NCBI RefSeq assembly: GCF_918741275.1
Contig: NZ_CAKKNA010000002.1
Span: forward strand, 1-64,000
Direction: 5' to 3'
Length of the DNA: 64,000 bases
Source: Bacillus sp. CECT 9360
GTDB lineage: Bacteria > Bacillota > Bacilli > Bacillales > DSM-1321
Below the pieces are notes generated by a model that had not been told where the DNA came from, made no database searches, and saw only the letters and a list, made by a program, of their open reading frames with translations. Made by a program: the position numbers and the translations under genes. Shown one piece after another: positions 1 to 6,940 of the stretch (its first letter is position 1; each line of letters opens with the position of its first letter).

Positions 1-33
1 CGAAGGTCGCAGGTTCAAATCCTGTCCCCGCAA
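1..33 (+). tRNA. tRNA-fMet(CAT), 3' part only
   Basis: The window begins inside the gene. The variable region, T-arm and 3' acceptor strand match the end of Bacillus initiator tRNA. TCA follows the discriminator A, so CCA is not encoded. The anticodon lies outside the window and the identity is inferred from the 3' half. Confidence 0.75.
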
Positions 34-40
34 TCATAAT

Positions 41-117
41 GGTCCGGTAGTTCAGTTGGTTAGAATGCCTGCCTGTCACGCAGGAGGTCGCGGGTTCGAG
101 TCCCGTCCGGACCGCCA
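41..117 (+). tRNA. tRNA-Asp(GTC)
   Basis: A full cloverleaf is readable: acceptor GGTCCGG pairs with CCGGACC, the anticodon loop is CTGTCAC, the T-loop is TTCGAGT, and CCA is encoded. Confidence 0.97.
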
Positions 118-139
118 TTTTTATTTTTAATAAGTATTT

Positions 140-215
140 GGCTCAGTAGCTCAGTCGGTAGAGCAAAGGACTGAAAATCCTTGTGTCGGCGGTTCGATTC
201 CGTCCTGAGCCACCA
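140..215 (+). tRNA. tRNA-Phe(GAA)
   Basis: Acceptor GGCTCAG pairs with CTGAGCC, the anticodon loop is CTGAAAA, and CCA is encoded. Confidence 0.97.
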
Positions 216-238
216 TTTACAAACTGGTTATTTTTTTT

Positions 239-263
239 GCCGACGTAGCTAATTAGTAGAGCA
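239..263 (+). pseudogene. Broken 5' fragment of a second tRNA-Thr
   Basis: The 25 bases match the acceptor and D-arm of the intact tRNA-Thr at 388 with a few changes (GCCGACGTAGCT, then GTAGAGCA). The similarity stops abruptly at the end of the D-arm. The next 124 bases contain no anticodon or T-arm. It looks like a tandem tRNA-Thr copy whose 3' two thirds were replaced or lost. Confidence 0.7.
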
Positions 264-387
264 CGAATGAATAGGCTTTATCGATTTACATCAGCATACT
301 GATCGAGTTGCTGCTTGAATAAGCTTTCTGAGATCAGGATGACCATTATAAAATCAAGACAGACTGGAAAATCCATTTTATATATAT

Positions 388-463
<76 letters not shown>

Positions 464-480
464 TCTTCTTTTTTATATAT

Positions 481-564
481 GGAGGGGTAGCGAAGTGGCT
501 AAACGCGGCGGACTGTAAATCCGCTCCTTCGGGTTCGGCAGTTCGAATCTGCCCCCCTCCACCA
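481..564 (+). tRNA. tRNA-Tyr(GTA)
   Basis: This is a class II tRNA with a long variable arm. Acceptor GGAGGGG pairs with CCCCTCC, the anticodon loop is CTGTAAA, and CCA is encoded. Confidence 0.97.
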
Positions 565-575
565 TTTCAATTTTT

Positions 576-649
576 AGGGGCATAGTTTAAAGGTAGAACT
601 GAGGTCTCCAAAACCTCCAGTGTGGGTTCGATTCCTACTGCCCCTGCCA
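576..649 (+). tRNA. tRNA-Trp(CCA)
   Basis: Acceptor AGGGGCA pairs with TGCCCCT, the anticodon loop is TCTCCAAAA, and the terminal CCA is encoded. Confidence 0.96.
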
Positions 650-664
650 ATTTCATTTAATTAT

Positions 665-741
665 GGCGGTTGTGGCGAAGTGGTTAACGCATCGGATTGT
701 GGTTCCGACATTCGTGGGTTCGATTCCCATCAGTCGCCCCA
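665..741 (+). tRNA. tRNA-His(GTG)
   Basis: The extra 5' G typical of tRNA-His is present. The anticodon loop is TTGTGGT, and CCA is encoded. Confidence 0.96.
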
Positions 742-780
742 TTTTTATTTTCATTTAAGTTTTATAACATATATTATTGA

Positions 781-855
781 TGGGCTATAGCCAAGCGGTA
801 AGGCAACGGACTTTGACTCCGTCATGCGTAGGTTCAAATCCTGCTAGCCCAGCCA
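781..855 (+). tRNA. tRNA-Gln(TTG)
   Basis: Acceptor TGGGCTA pairs with TAGCCCA, the anticodon loop is CTTTGAC, and CCA is encoded. Confidence 0.97.
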
Positions 856-860
856 TTTTT

Positions 861-935
861 GCGGAAGTAGTTCAGTGGTAGAATACAACCTTGCCAAGGT
901 TGGGGTCGCGGGTTCGAATCCCGTCTTCCGCTCCA
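861..935 (+). tRNA. tRNA-Gly(GCC)
   Basis: Acceptor GCGGAAG pairs with CTTCCGC, the anticodon loop is TTGCCAA, and CCA is encoded. Confidence 0.97.
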
Positions 936-941
936 AGATCT

Positions 942-1015
942 GGCGGCATAGCCAAGAGGTAAGGCAGAGGTCTGCAAAACCTTTACCACCGGTTCGAATC
1001 CGGTTGCCGCCTCCA
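942..1015 (+). tRNA. tRNA-Cys(GCA)
   Basis: Acceptor GGCGGCA pairs with TGCCGCC, the anticodon loop is CTGCAAA, and CCA is encoded. Confidence 0.97.
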
Positions 1016-1026
1016 CATATTTATTT

Positions 1027-1107
1027 GCCGGTGTGGCGGAATTGGCAGACGCGCACGACTCAAAATCGTGTTCCTCTGGAGTGCCGGTTCGACCCCGGCC
1101 ACCGGTA
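1027..1107 (+). tRNA. tRNA-Leu(CAA), left boundary of the island
   Basis: This is a class II tRNA with anticodon loop CTCAAAA. The acceptor GCCGGTG pairs with CACCGGT. The discriminator A is followed by TCC, so CCA is not encoded, unlike most genes in the cluster. Its 3' end is duplicated at 4222-4253. Confidence 0.95.
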
Positions 1108-1109
1108 TC
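1078..1109 (+). repeat. attL-like site: 3' end of tRNA-Leu
   Basis: These 32 bases cover the T-arm and acceptor 3' strand of tRNA-Leu. They recur at 4222-4253 with three mismatches. A remnant of a tyrosine recombinase gene lies directly beside this copy, as expected for tRNA-targeted integration. Confidence 0.75.
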
Positions 1110-1142
1110 CTTAGTGTCATTTTAGATACGATTATTAAGTTT

Positions 1143-1186
1143 GAAAAAGCTCCAAACCTTGATATAGAAGGTTTGGAGCTTTTTCA
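1143..1186. terminator. Strong intrinsic terminator after tRNA-Leu
   Basis: A perfect 16-bp inverted repeat (GAAAAAGCTCCAAACC and its complement) encloses an 11-base loop. A T-rich 3' arm allows termination of the tRNA operon, and the A-rich 5' arm allows it in the reverse direction too. Confidence 0.85.
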
Positions 1187-1189
1187 TTT

Positions 1190-1402
1190 CCATTGACTAT
1201 AAGGAATGGAACGATATAAATTCGAATTGATTTACACATTAATTCCACAAACATGTTCTCAAATGTTTTTACTGCTACTTGCTCGTCTTGTAACCTTAAC
1301 TCCTTTAATACATGTGTGTATTCCTTCAATGTTGTTTCAATATCGCTGTGACCTAATCATTCACTTACATATGAGTTTTGGAACAAATAATAAAATGTGT
1401 GC
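1190..1402 (-). pseudogene. Tyrosine integrase remnant (C-terminal)
   Basis: The minus strand reads HTFYYLF, a short gap, YVSE, a TGA stop at 1359-1357, then LGHSDIETTLKEYTHV and LKELRLQDEQ. The LGHSDI-TTL-YTHV block with an upstream HT is the C-terminal catalytic region of phage-type tyrosine recombinases, and the Y in YTHV is the expected nucleophile. The stop replaces the tryptophan usual in VSEWLGHS, a one-base TGG to TGA change. Nothing recognisable remains upstream. The gene's 3' end faces tRNA-Leu, the usual position of an island integrase. The homologous C-terminus probably ends near 1200, and the open frame runs on into the terminator. Confidence 0.8.
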
Positions 1403-1579
1403 TTTTTTAACTTTGTTCAGCAATAAAAACCCTTTAATCAAATATCTAGTATTGTAGAACTAAAAAGACAAAATGGCCCCCTTTTTTTAAAGGGAATTAT
1501 TACACAATTGGAGTATATATAAGATGAAATGGAATTTTTAAGTATCCAATTAATTCAATATTTTTGGCAAAGAAAATTT

Positions 1580-1991
1580 ATAAAATTTTTTTTGCGGATT
1601 TCCAAGAATAACAGAGCTGAAGCCATTAAGTACTTTATGATCAAGGGCATGGGGGGCACCATCATTTGTTGTCAGCATGATGCGCATTATGCCAGGTGTG
1701 TGTTCTAAGCTTATGGCGGTTGCACATACGCTTCCCTATGATGCTGCTTTGTTGGATGGCTATATGGAAGGAAAGGAACTATCTGCTGAATGGTGGAGTA
1801 GTGTTATGATGCCAAGGTTGGTGCTAGAAGGGACAGAGAGCCCTGTATCTCTTCGTCATAGTGCTCAAGCATTGGCATACGTGCTCCCCAATGCGCAATT
1901 GCAGAGTAAAAAAGGTCTTGGCCATACTAAGAAGCTTGATACAAAAAAGATATCGCCGGAGCTTACAGTATTTTTTACGGCTAATTACTAA
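1580..1991 (+). pseudogene. Alpha/beta hydrolase C-terminal remnant, frameshifted
   Basis: From 1677 a frame encodes the end of an alpha/beta hydrolase: AVAHTLPYDAALLDGY, PRLVLEGTESP, LRHSAQALAYVLPNAQ and a GLGH motif carrying the likely catalytic His. Upstream, the frame starting near 1601 gives AEAIKYFMIKGMG and joins only if one G of the six-G run near 1650 is removed. No N-terminal half with a nucleophile elbow is visible before about 1580. It is therefore truncated at its 5' end as well as frameshifted. It lies inside the tRNA-Leu island just upstream of the DGPF/ECF operon. Hydrolases of this type often sit near such operons, but a functional link is only inference. Confidence 0.75.
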
Positions 1992-2037
1992 TTAGGCAAA
2001 AAGTTTTACAAAAAAGTATGAAAAAAATAATTTCGAT

Positions 2038-2064
2038 TGTCGATTTAACAGGCAGGTATTCGTT
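2038..2064 (+). promoter_or_regulatory. ECF42-type promoter for the DGPF-sigma operon
   Basis: TGTCGA, 17 bases, then CGT lies about 80 bases upstream of the first DGPF gene. The same arrangement occurs before the second DGPF gene at 3859. TGTCGA is, as I recall it, the -35 element reported for group ECF42 sigma factors, so the operon is probably autoregulated. Confidence 0.7.
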
Positions 2065-2145
2065 GTATAAATAGAAGCGGATTTGCTTATGCGATTTTGC
2101 ACCGATTAGAATGAAGCTTCACCATAAAATAGGAGGTTATTACTT

Positions 2146-2580
2146 ATGAGATTTATGATGATTGTAAAAGCGACTACAGATTCAGAGGAAGGAAGAATGC
2201 CTAGCCCAGAGCTTATTGAGGCTATGCAGAAATATAACGAAGAATTGGTGAAAGCAGGTGTTTTATTAGCAGGAGATGGACTACATCCTAGTTCAAGCGG
2301 AATACGGATTTCCTATCCGGAACAGGGTGGTAAACCAAAGATTATGGACGGTCCGTTTACGGAGGCAAAAGAATTAATTGCGGGGTATACTTTGATTGAA
2401 GTTAAATCAAGAGAAGAAGCTATTGAATGGGCATTACGGATGCCAGATCCACATGGATTTGGACAGGGAGAAATTGAGCTTAGACAGGTATTTGAGATGG
2501 TGGACTTGACAGATAATCCAGAATTTCTGGAAAAAGAAGCAGCACTTCGCAAACATGTAGAGGAGCAAAAGAAGGCGTGA
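2146..2580 (+). CDS. DGPF/YCII-domain protein
   Basis: This is a 144-residue YCII-related protein of the DGPF family. It opens with MRFMMIVKATTDSEEG, has the diagnostic MDGPFTEAKELIAGY in the middle, and IEWALRMPDPHG towards the end, where the last His is typical of YCII folds. The start is set by AGGAGG eight bases upstream of the ATG. It overlaps the sigma gene by four bases (GTGA), so the two are translationally coupled. DGPF genes are known partners of ECF42 sigma factors and are usually their target genes. The biochemical role of DGPF proteins is not established. Confidence 0.9.
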   Translation: MRFMMIVKATTDSEEGRMPSPELIEAMQKYNEELVKAGVLLAGDGLHPSSSGIRISYPEQGGKPKIMDGPFTEAKELIAGYTLIEVKSREEAIEWALRMPDPHGFGQGEIELRQVFEMVDLTDNPEFLEKEAALRKHVEEQKKA

Positions 2581-3842
2581 GTTTGCCCCAAAAACAACGA
2601 ACGATTGAAGCGATATGGCGAATAGAGTCACCAAAGCTCATTGCAAAGTTAACCGGAATGGTACGGGATGTTAGTCTTGCAGAGGATCTGGCTCAAGATG
2701 CCTTGGTGATTGCTCTTGAAAAATGGCCGCATGCTGGGATACCAGATAATCCTGGCGCATGGCTGATGACGACGGCGAAACGGCGTGCGATTGATCTTTT
2801 GCGAAGAACGAAGATTCGTGATCAAAAGTATGTAGAGATTTCTAAAAATACGGATTTATATACTGAGGAAGACATAGATCATGTTCTGGATGGGGAGATT
2901 GGTGAAGATCTCCTTCGTCTGATTTTTATGACCTGTCATCCAGTATTATCACAGGATGCCAGAGTTGCCTTGACACTGCGCCTGTTATGCGGACTTACCA
3001 CGGAAGAAATTGCGCGTTCATTCCTCATCGCAGAATCAACCATTGCTCAGAGAATTGTCCGTGCTAAGAGAACCCTTAACGAAAAAAAGATTCCTTTTGA
3101 GGCACCTCTTGGAGAGGAACTTAATGATCGCCTGTCGACCGTACTTGAAGTGATTTACCTTATGTTTAATGAAGGATATTCAGCAACTTCCGGGGACCAC
3201 TGGATCCGTCCTTTACTATGCCAAGAGGCACTGAGACTGGGACGTGTCCTTGCCGAGATCGTACCTAATGAACCGGAAGTTCATGGACTAGTTGCTTTAA
3301 TGGAAATTCAATTTTCCCGGTTCAAAACTCGAGTTAATTCGAAAGGAGAACCTGTTCTTCTTATGGATCAAAATCGGGCACAGTGGGATCGATTATTGAT
3401 TCGCCGTGGTTTGGCAGCACTGGAGCGCAGCCGGAAGTTAGGGCGTTCACTTGGGCCATATTCATTGCAGGCAGCCATCTCTGCTTGCCATACTCAGGCA
3501 CCGACTCCAGAGGAGACAGATTGGCCACAAATTGCTGCTCTTTACGAAGCGCTTTCGATTGTAATGCCCTCGCCAATCGTAGAATTAAACCGGGCAGTTG
3601 CTATATCCATGGCATTTGGTCCGGACATTGGCATCCAGATTGTAGACGAGTTGAATGCTGACCCAACCTTAAAGAAATATCATCTATTGCCGAGTGTTCG
3701 CGGGGATCTCCTGATGAAGCTAGGGCGGTACGATGAAGCTCGGACAGAATTTGAACGTGCTGCATCATTAACCCAGAATGAACGTGAACGAACCCTTCTA
3801 CTAAATCGCGCAATGGAATGTGGAAAAGGAACATTTACATAA
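2577..3842 (+). CDS. ECF42-type RNA polymerase sigma factor with C-terminal extension
   Basis: The 421-residue protein is about twice the length of a plain ECF sigma factor. Residues 1-90 hold region 2 (DLAQDALVIALEKWP and AKRRAIDLLRR). Residues about 120-185 hold region 4 (ALTLRLLCGLTTEEIARSF and STIAQRIVRAKR). The rest is the conserved C-terminal extension of the ECF42 (SigJ-like, DUF6596) group, with NEGYSATSG, a helical TPR-like part (LGPYSLQAAISACH) and ELNRAVA. In ECF42 factors this extension is thought to replace an anti-sigma factor, and none is encoded nearby. The start is GTG at 2577, overlapping the DGPF stop. Confidence 0.92.
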   Translation: MSLPQKQRTIEAIWRIESPKLIAKLTGMVRDVSLAEDLAQDALVIALEKWPHAGIPDNPGAWLMTTAKRRAIDLLRRTKIRDQKYVEISKNTDLYTEEDIDHVLDGEIGEDLLRLIFMTCHPVLSQDARVALTLRLLCGLTTEEIARSFLIAESTIAQRIVRAKRTLNEKKIPFEAPLGEELNDRLSTVLEVIYLMFNEGYSATSGDHWIRPLLCQEALRLGRVLAEIVPNEPEVHGLVALMEIQFSRFKTRVNSKGEPVLLMDQNRAQWDRLLIRRGLAALERSRKLGRSLGPYSLQAAISACHTQAPTPEETDWPQIAALYEALSIVMPSPIVELNRAVAISMAFGPDIGIQIVDELNADPTLKKYHLLPSVRGDLLMKLGRYDEARTEFERAASLTQNERERTLLLNRAMECGKGTFT

Positions 3843-3858
3843 AATTATTACTCATCCT

Positions 3859-3885
3859 TGTCGATTATCTCATTCCTTATTCGTC
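3859..3885 (+). promoter_or_regulatory. Second ECF42-type promoter
   Basis: TTGTCGATT, spacer, TATTCGT matches the promoter at 2038 in both boxes and in the 17-base spacing, while the spacer sequence is unrelated. It lies about 75 bases before the second DGPF gene. Confidence 0.7.
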
Positions 3886-3958
3886 GTGCTGGTAAAGGAA
3901 TAGTTGAGCAGTCTATTCTGCTCTTCATTTCTTCCAACTTAAACGAGGAGGGAAAACA

Positions 3959-4221
3959 ATGAGATTTTTATTGATTGTCAAAGCCACAGAGTACTCGCAG
4001 GCGGGACTAGCCGACGGAAAGGATTACCGCGAGGCAATGATTTCGTATAAGAAGTCACTGGCTAAAAAAGGTGCACTTTTTTCCGATGAAGAACTTCAGC
4101 CAAATTTAACCGGGTTAAGAATAATGTATCCAAAGAAAGGTGGAAAACCACAGTTATTGGCAGGCCCGTTTCCGGTAAATCAAGACCTTATCATGGAATA
4201 TATGTTGATTAATGTGAGTAC
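3959..4221 (+). pseudogene. Second DGPF/YCII gene, truncated at the att site
   Basis: The first 85 or so codons encode a paralogue of the upstream DGPF protein (MRFLLIVKATEYSQAG, KKGGKPQLLAGPFPVNQDL, MEYMLINV). AGPF replaces the usual DGPF. Homology ends exactly where the tRNA-Leu-like sequence begins at 4222. The open frame continues to 4372 through the att copy and a terminator hairpin, which cannot be native coding sequence. The C-terminal third with the YCII histidine region is missing, so the product is probably inactive. The start has a GAGGAGG-like site before the ATG. Confidence 0.8.
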
Positions 4222-4253
4222 GGAGTGTCGGTTCGACCCCGGCCACCTTTATC
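4222..4253 (+). repeat. attR-like copy of the tRNA-Leu 3' end
   Basis: 29 of 32 bases match 1078-1109, including the whole T-arm GGTTCGACCCCGGCC. No tRNA 5' half precedes it, so it is not a tRNA gene. It marks the right end of the island and interrupts the second DGPF gene. Confidence 0.75.
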
Positions 4254-4275
4254 AATTGGTCGAGAAACGCAATAG

Positions 4276-4312
4276 AAAAAAGACTTCAATGATTATTTTG
4301 AAGTCTTTTTTC
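4276..4312. terminator. Intrinsic terminator beyond the att copy
   Basis: AAAAAAGACTTCAA and its complement flank an 8-base loop, followed by T residues. It may be the original terminator of the tRNA operon, displaced by the island. Confidence 0.8.
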
Positions 4313-4401
4313 TATGTTCCCTACCGACATAAATCATTCATTTTCGTTCTGCGAATCGTATGCCTGATTTGAGTGTTATGAGGAGATTTGCCCGAATCGC
4401 A

Positions 4402-5028
4402 CTAAGTTCTTTGTTTTTTTCTTTTCTTACGCTTCTCTGTTGAATCTGATGCCTGATGCGGGTTCGTCATTTTTAATTTTTCCTTTTTTAGAAGGTCCCC
4501 ATATTTTGGATCGGTCGTTTCGGTTAATAGCTGCATCCAGACGGATTTGGCTTTATTTTTTTGATTTGTCTCCTTATATGCCATTCCTAAATCAAAAAGA
4601 ATTTTCCAATAAGACTCTTTTGTTAAGATAGTAGAATCTTTCTCATACGCGGACGCCAAATAATTAAAGTCTTCTAAAGCCGTTTTGGTTCGCTTAAAAT
4701 ACTTTTCAGGAACCCGATAGCTTACATAAGCCCTTAACAAGCGTATCTCTGTATTATCAGGTTCCTTCTTGACTGCTTCATCGAGTATTTTCAGGCCTTG
4801 GTTCGTAATGTTGAGTCTATCTTTATTTTGTTGTGCATCCCGGCCGATTAGTGAGGTTACGCTTCCATTGTAAGCTTCTACAAGATTATTTCCGGGATTT
4901 AGCGTACGCACTTGTTTCAATAAATCTGCAGCCTGGTTCACAGCCTCTTTGTCTCCATCTACAGCTTTTTTGTGAAGGCTTTTTGCTTCCTTAAAAAGAG
5001 CTGACCATGACTCATTATTTATTCCCAA
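4402..5028 (-). CDS. TPR-like hypothetical protein
   Basis: This is a 208-residue soluble, helical, charged protein. Segments such as AVNQAADLLKQVRTLNPGNN, LNITNQGLKILDEAVKKEPDN and LGMAYKETNQKNKAKSVW have the spacing and the small or aromatic residues of tetratricopeptide helices. It ends in a very basic tail (KRKKRKKQ). There is no signal peptide or membrane segment. I chose the TTG at 5028 because GGAGG lies eight bases before it; the open frame itself extends to 5043. It is transcribed alone and its function is unknown. A scaffold role is only a guess from the fold. Confidence 0.7.
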   Translation of the reverse strand: MGINNESWSALFKEAKSLHKKAVDGDKEAVNQAADLLKQVRTLNPGNNLVEAYNGSVTSLIGRDAQQNKDRLNITNQGLKILDEAVKKEPDNTEIRLLRAYVSYRVPEKYFKRTKTALEDFNYLASAYEKDSTILTKESYWKILFDLGMAYKETNQKNKAKSVWMQLLTETTDPKYGDLLKKEKLKMTNPHQASDSTEKRKKRKKQRT

Positions 5029-5349
5029 TCTTTCTACCTCCAATTATTGAACTTGTCCACATTCCATACTTAGTTTATGAATATAAAAAATTATCGTGCT
5101 AGAGAATAAGTGGATTTATTTCAATAAAAGAGGAGGAAATCAGCTTTCAGTTTAAAATGCACCCATCTCCTTTGCTAAGAAGGCAACATAAAAACCTGCA
5201 GTATATATGGCGCTTAATTATTTTGGATTAAATAACCAGATACATATTCCAACTGTATAAATATATAAATATAATAATTTCTTATATTTCAATCAAGTTT
5301 AATTGGTCTAATATTTATGTTAGTATAATAATAAAAGCCGGGGGATCAT
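5029..5349. other. Intergenic region, no clear gene
   Basis: The two flanking genes diverge from here. A -10-like TATAAT at 5324-5329 precedes the gene at 5350, but no convincing -35 is seen. A minus-strand stretch near 5155-5210 reads TAGFYVAFLAKEMGAF then a stop, without a start codon. It may be a leftover gene end, and I cannot assign it. Confidence 0.4.
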
Positions 5350-6033
5350 ATGAAATTACTAAAGAAATATAAGACGGGAATTATTGCAATTGTAACATTG
5401 ATTATCGGATTTGCTGTAGGAGCGAATTTCGGGTTTGATGCAGGATATGAAGATGGATATTCACAGACTTTTGCGGATGAAGAAAGTTCAACCAATAGTA
5501 GTGAGGTTGTTAGTGACAGCGATGAAACGGTATCTGTAACAGAAGAGGAAGTTGTGGATGACGGGAGCATTAGTGAAGGGATGTATAAAGTGGGACAGGA
5601 TATTCCTAGCGGTGAATATATGTTAGTTTCACAGGGTGGCGGCTACTTTTCGATTAACAGGGATAGTGCAGGCTCAGATTCTATTCTTGCCAATGATAAC
5701 TTTGATACCCATTCATTTATAACAATTGAAGATGGCCAGTATCTGACCCTTACTCGTGCAGTCATGTATCCAAAGGATAAAGCTCCAAAAATTGAACCAG
5801 CAGATGGAAAATTAGCAGATGGAATGTATATAGTAGGTGTTCATTTGCCAGCTGGTGAATATAAAGTCCATCCAAATGAAGGACAGGATGGATACTATGG
5901 GATCTACAGCGGCAGTTCGGTTAGCGGCCTTGATAATATTATTGATAATGATAATTTTAATACTGAACGTTATATTACGCTTAAGGATGGCCAATATTTA
6001 CAATTAACTAGAGCTACAATTATTTTGAACTAG
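5350..6033 (+). CDS. Membrane-anchored protein with two GEY-type repeats
   Basis: The 227-residue protein has one N-terminal hydrophobic helix (residues about 10-30, IIAIVTLIIGFAVGANFG), then an acidic, Ser-rich linker to about residue 72. Two similar modules of about 65 residues follow: GMYKVGQDIPSGEYMLVS at 77 and GMYIVGVHLPAGEYKVHP at about 158. Each ends in a block like DNDNFNTERYITLKDGQYL. It is therefore an extracytoplasmic protein with a duplicated small beta-rich domain. Such modules occur in many Firmicutes surface proteins of unknown role. A GGGGG ribosome site precedes the ATG, and a terminator follows. Confidence 0.75.
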   Translation: MKLLKKYKTGIIAIVTLIIGFAVGANFGFDAGYEDGYSQTFADEESSTNSSEVVSDSDETVSVTEEEVVDDGSISEGMYKVGQDIPSGEYMLVSQGGGYFSINRDSAGSDSILANDNFDTHSFITIEDGQYLTLTRAVMYPKDKAPKIEPADGKLADGMYIVGVHLPAGEYKVHPNEGQDGYYGIYSGSSVSGLDNIIDNDNFNTERYITLKDGQYLQLTRATIILN

Positions 6034-6041
6034 GGAAACCT

Positions 6042-6080
6042 ATAGCTTGCTTACACGCAAATTGTAAGTAAGCTATTTTT
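6042..6080. terminator. Terminator after the repeat protein gene
   Basis: ATAGCTTGCTTAC pairs with GTAAGTAAGCTAT around a 9-base loop, then TTTTT. Confidence 0.8.
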
Positions 6081-6097
6081 GATTGTTTCAGTATGCT

Positions 6098-6742
6098 TTA
6101 ACCCTCAAGACCATGCGGAAATTCCTTAATAACCCCCAAATTAATAGCCTCCCACAAATACAACGACACAATCGAATTATAAGGCTTCCATTTCTCATAA
6201 AAATGATCTAAATCCAACGGCTCGTCCTTCCCAATTTGATAAAGCCACCGGATCGCATTTTTTATGCTCACATCTCCATAGGATAAAACGTCCAATCTCC
6301 CTAAAGAAAAGATAAGGAACATTTCGGCGGTCCATTTGCCGATGCCTTTTACGCTGGTCAGGGTTGTCATGACCTCTTCATCTTCAAGCAGGTGAATAGT
6401 CGAGAAATCGACTTCTTTCAATTTATGTTTTTGAGCCAGATCCCGGATATAACTTATTTTTGGTCTTGAAACACCGGCGCTTCTTATTTGTTCGTCCTCT
6501 AATACATCTAATAATTCGGGATTAAAGTCTTGCCAAACTTCCTGCACTCTCCCGGCAATAGTCGCGGCTGCTTTTAATGAAAGCTGTTGCCCGATGATTT
6601 GCTTTACAATGGAGCGGTAAAAGTCTGTATTAAGAGGAATGTCAATTGTGCCAATCACTTCAATTAATTCTTTAAGTTTTGGGTCTGCCTGGGATAGGTG
6701 CCTTACTTTATCATCATCTATTGTGAAATATAATTTATTCAT
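6098..6742 (-). CDS. DNA-3-methyladenine glycosylase II (AlkA-type, HhH-GPD)
   Basis: This 214-residue base-excision repair enzyme should remove alkylated purines from DNA. The HhH-GPD core is clear: IVKQIIGQQLSLKAAATIAGRV near the start, the hairpin and glycine loop LTSVKGIGKWTAEMFL, and the catalytic Asp expected in LSYGDVSIKNAI. No iron-sulfur cysteines are present, which fits AlkA rather than Nth or MutY. The start at 6742 is preceded by GGGAG at nine bases; the frame is open 20 codons further but lacks a ribosome site there. The gene is monocistronic. Confidence 0.9.
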   Translation of the reverse strand: MNKLYFTIDDDKVRHLSQADPKLKELIEVIGTIDIPLNTDFYRSIVKQIIGQQLSLKAAATIAGRVQEVWQDFNPELLDVLEDEQIRSAGVSRPKISYIRDLAQKHKLKEVDFSTIHLLEDEEVMTTLTSVKGIGKWTAEMFLIFSLGRLDVLSYGDVSIKNAIRWLYQIGKDEPLDLDHFYEKWKPYNSIVSLYLWEAINLGVIKEFPHGLEG

Positions 6743-6940
6743 ATTGATTTGCTCCCTTAGTGAGTTATCAAAACTAATAATACAACAATAAGAAGCAAGC
6801 AAGAAAGTAATACAAAATTACTGCCAGCTAAATAGATAGGATGATTTTATCCCACATTTGTTTCAAAACTTCTTCCAAACATGGCATATAAATGAGTGTA
6901 ATGGGTATATTTCAAGTATTCCACACTTAGGAGGGCTTAG

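Noticed and set aside
875..1114. Open frame over tRNA-Gly, Cys and Leu, and its reverse counterpart at 834-1016
   Set aside because: The region is fully explained by structural RNA genes.
1206..1457. Plus-strand open frame of 83 codons
   Set aside because: The opposite strand carries a recognisable integrase end; the plus frame has no similarity or signal.
4222..4253. A tRNA gene
   Set aside because: Only the 3' 32 bases of tRNA-Leu are present; there is no anticodon or 5' half.
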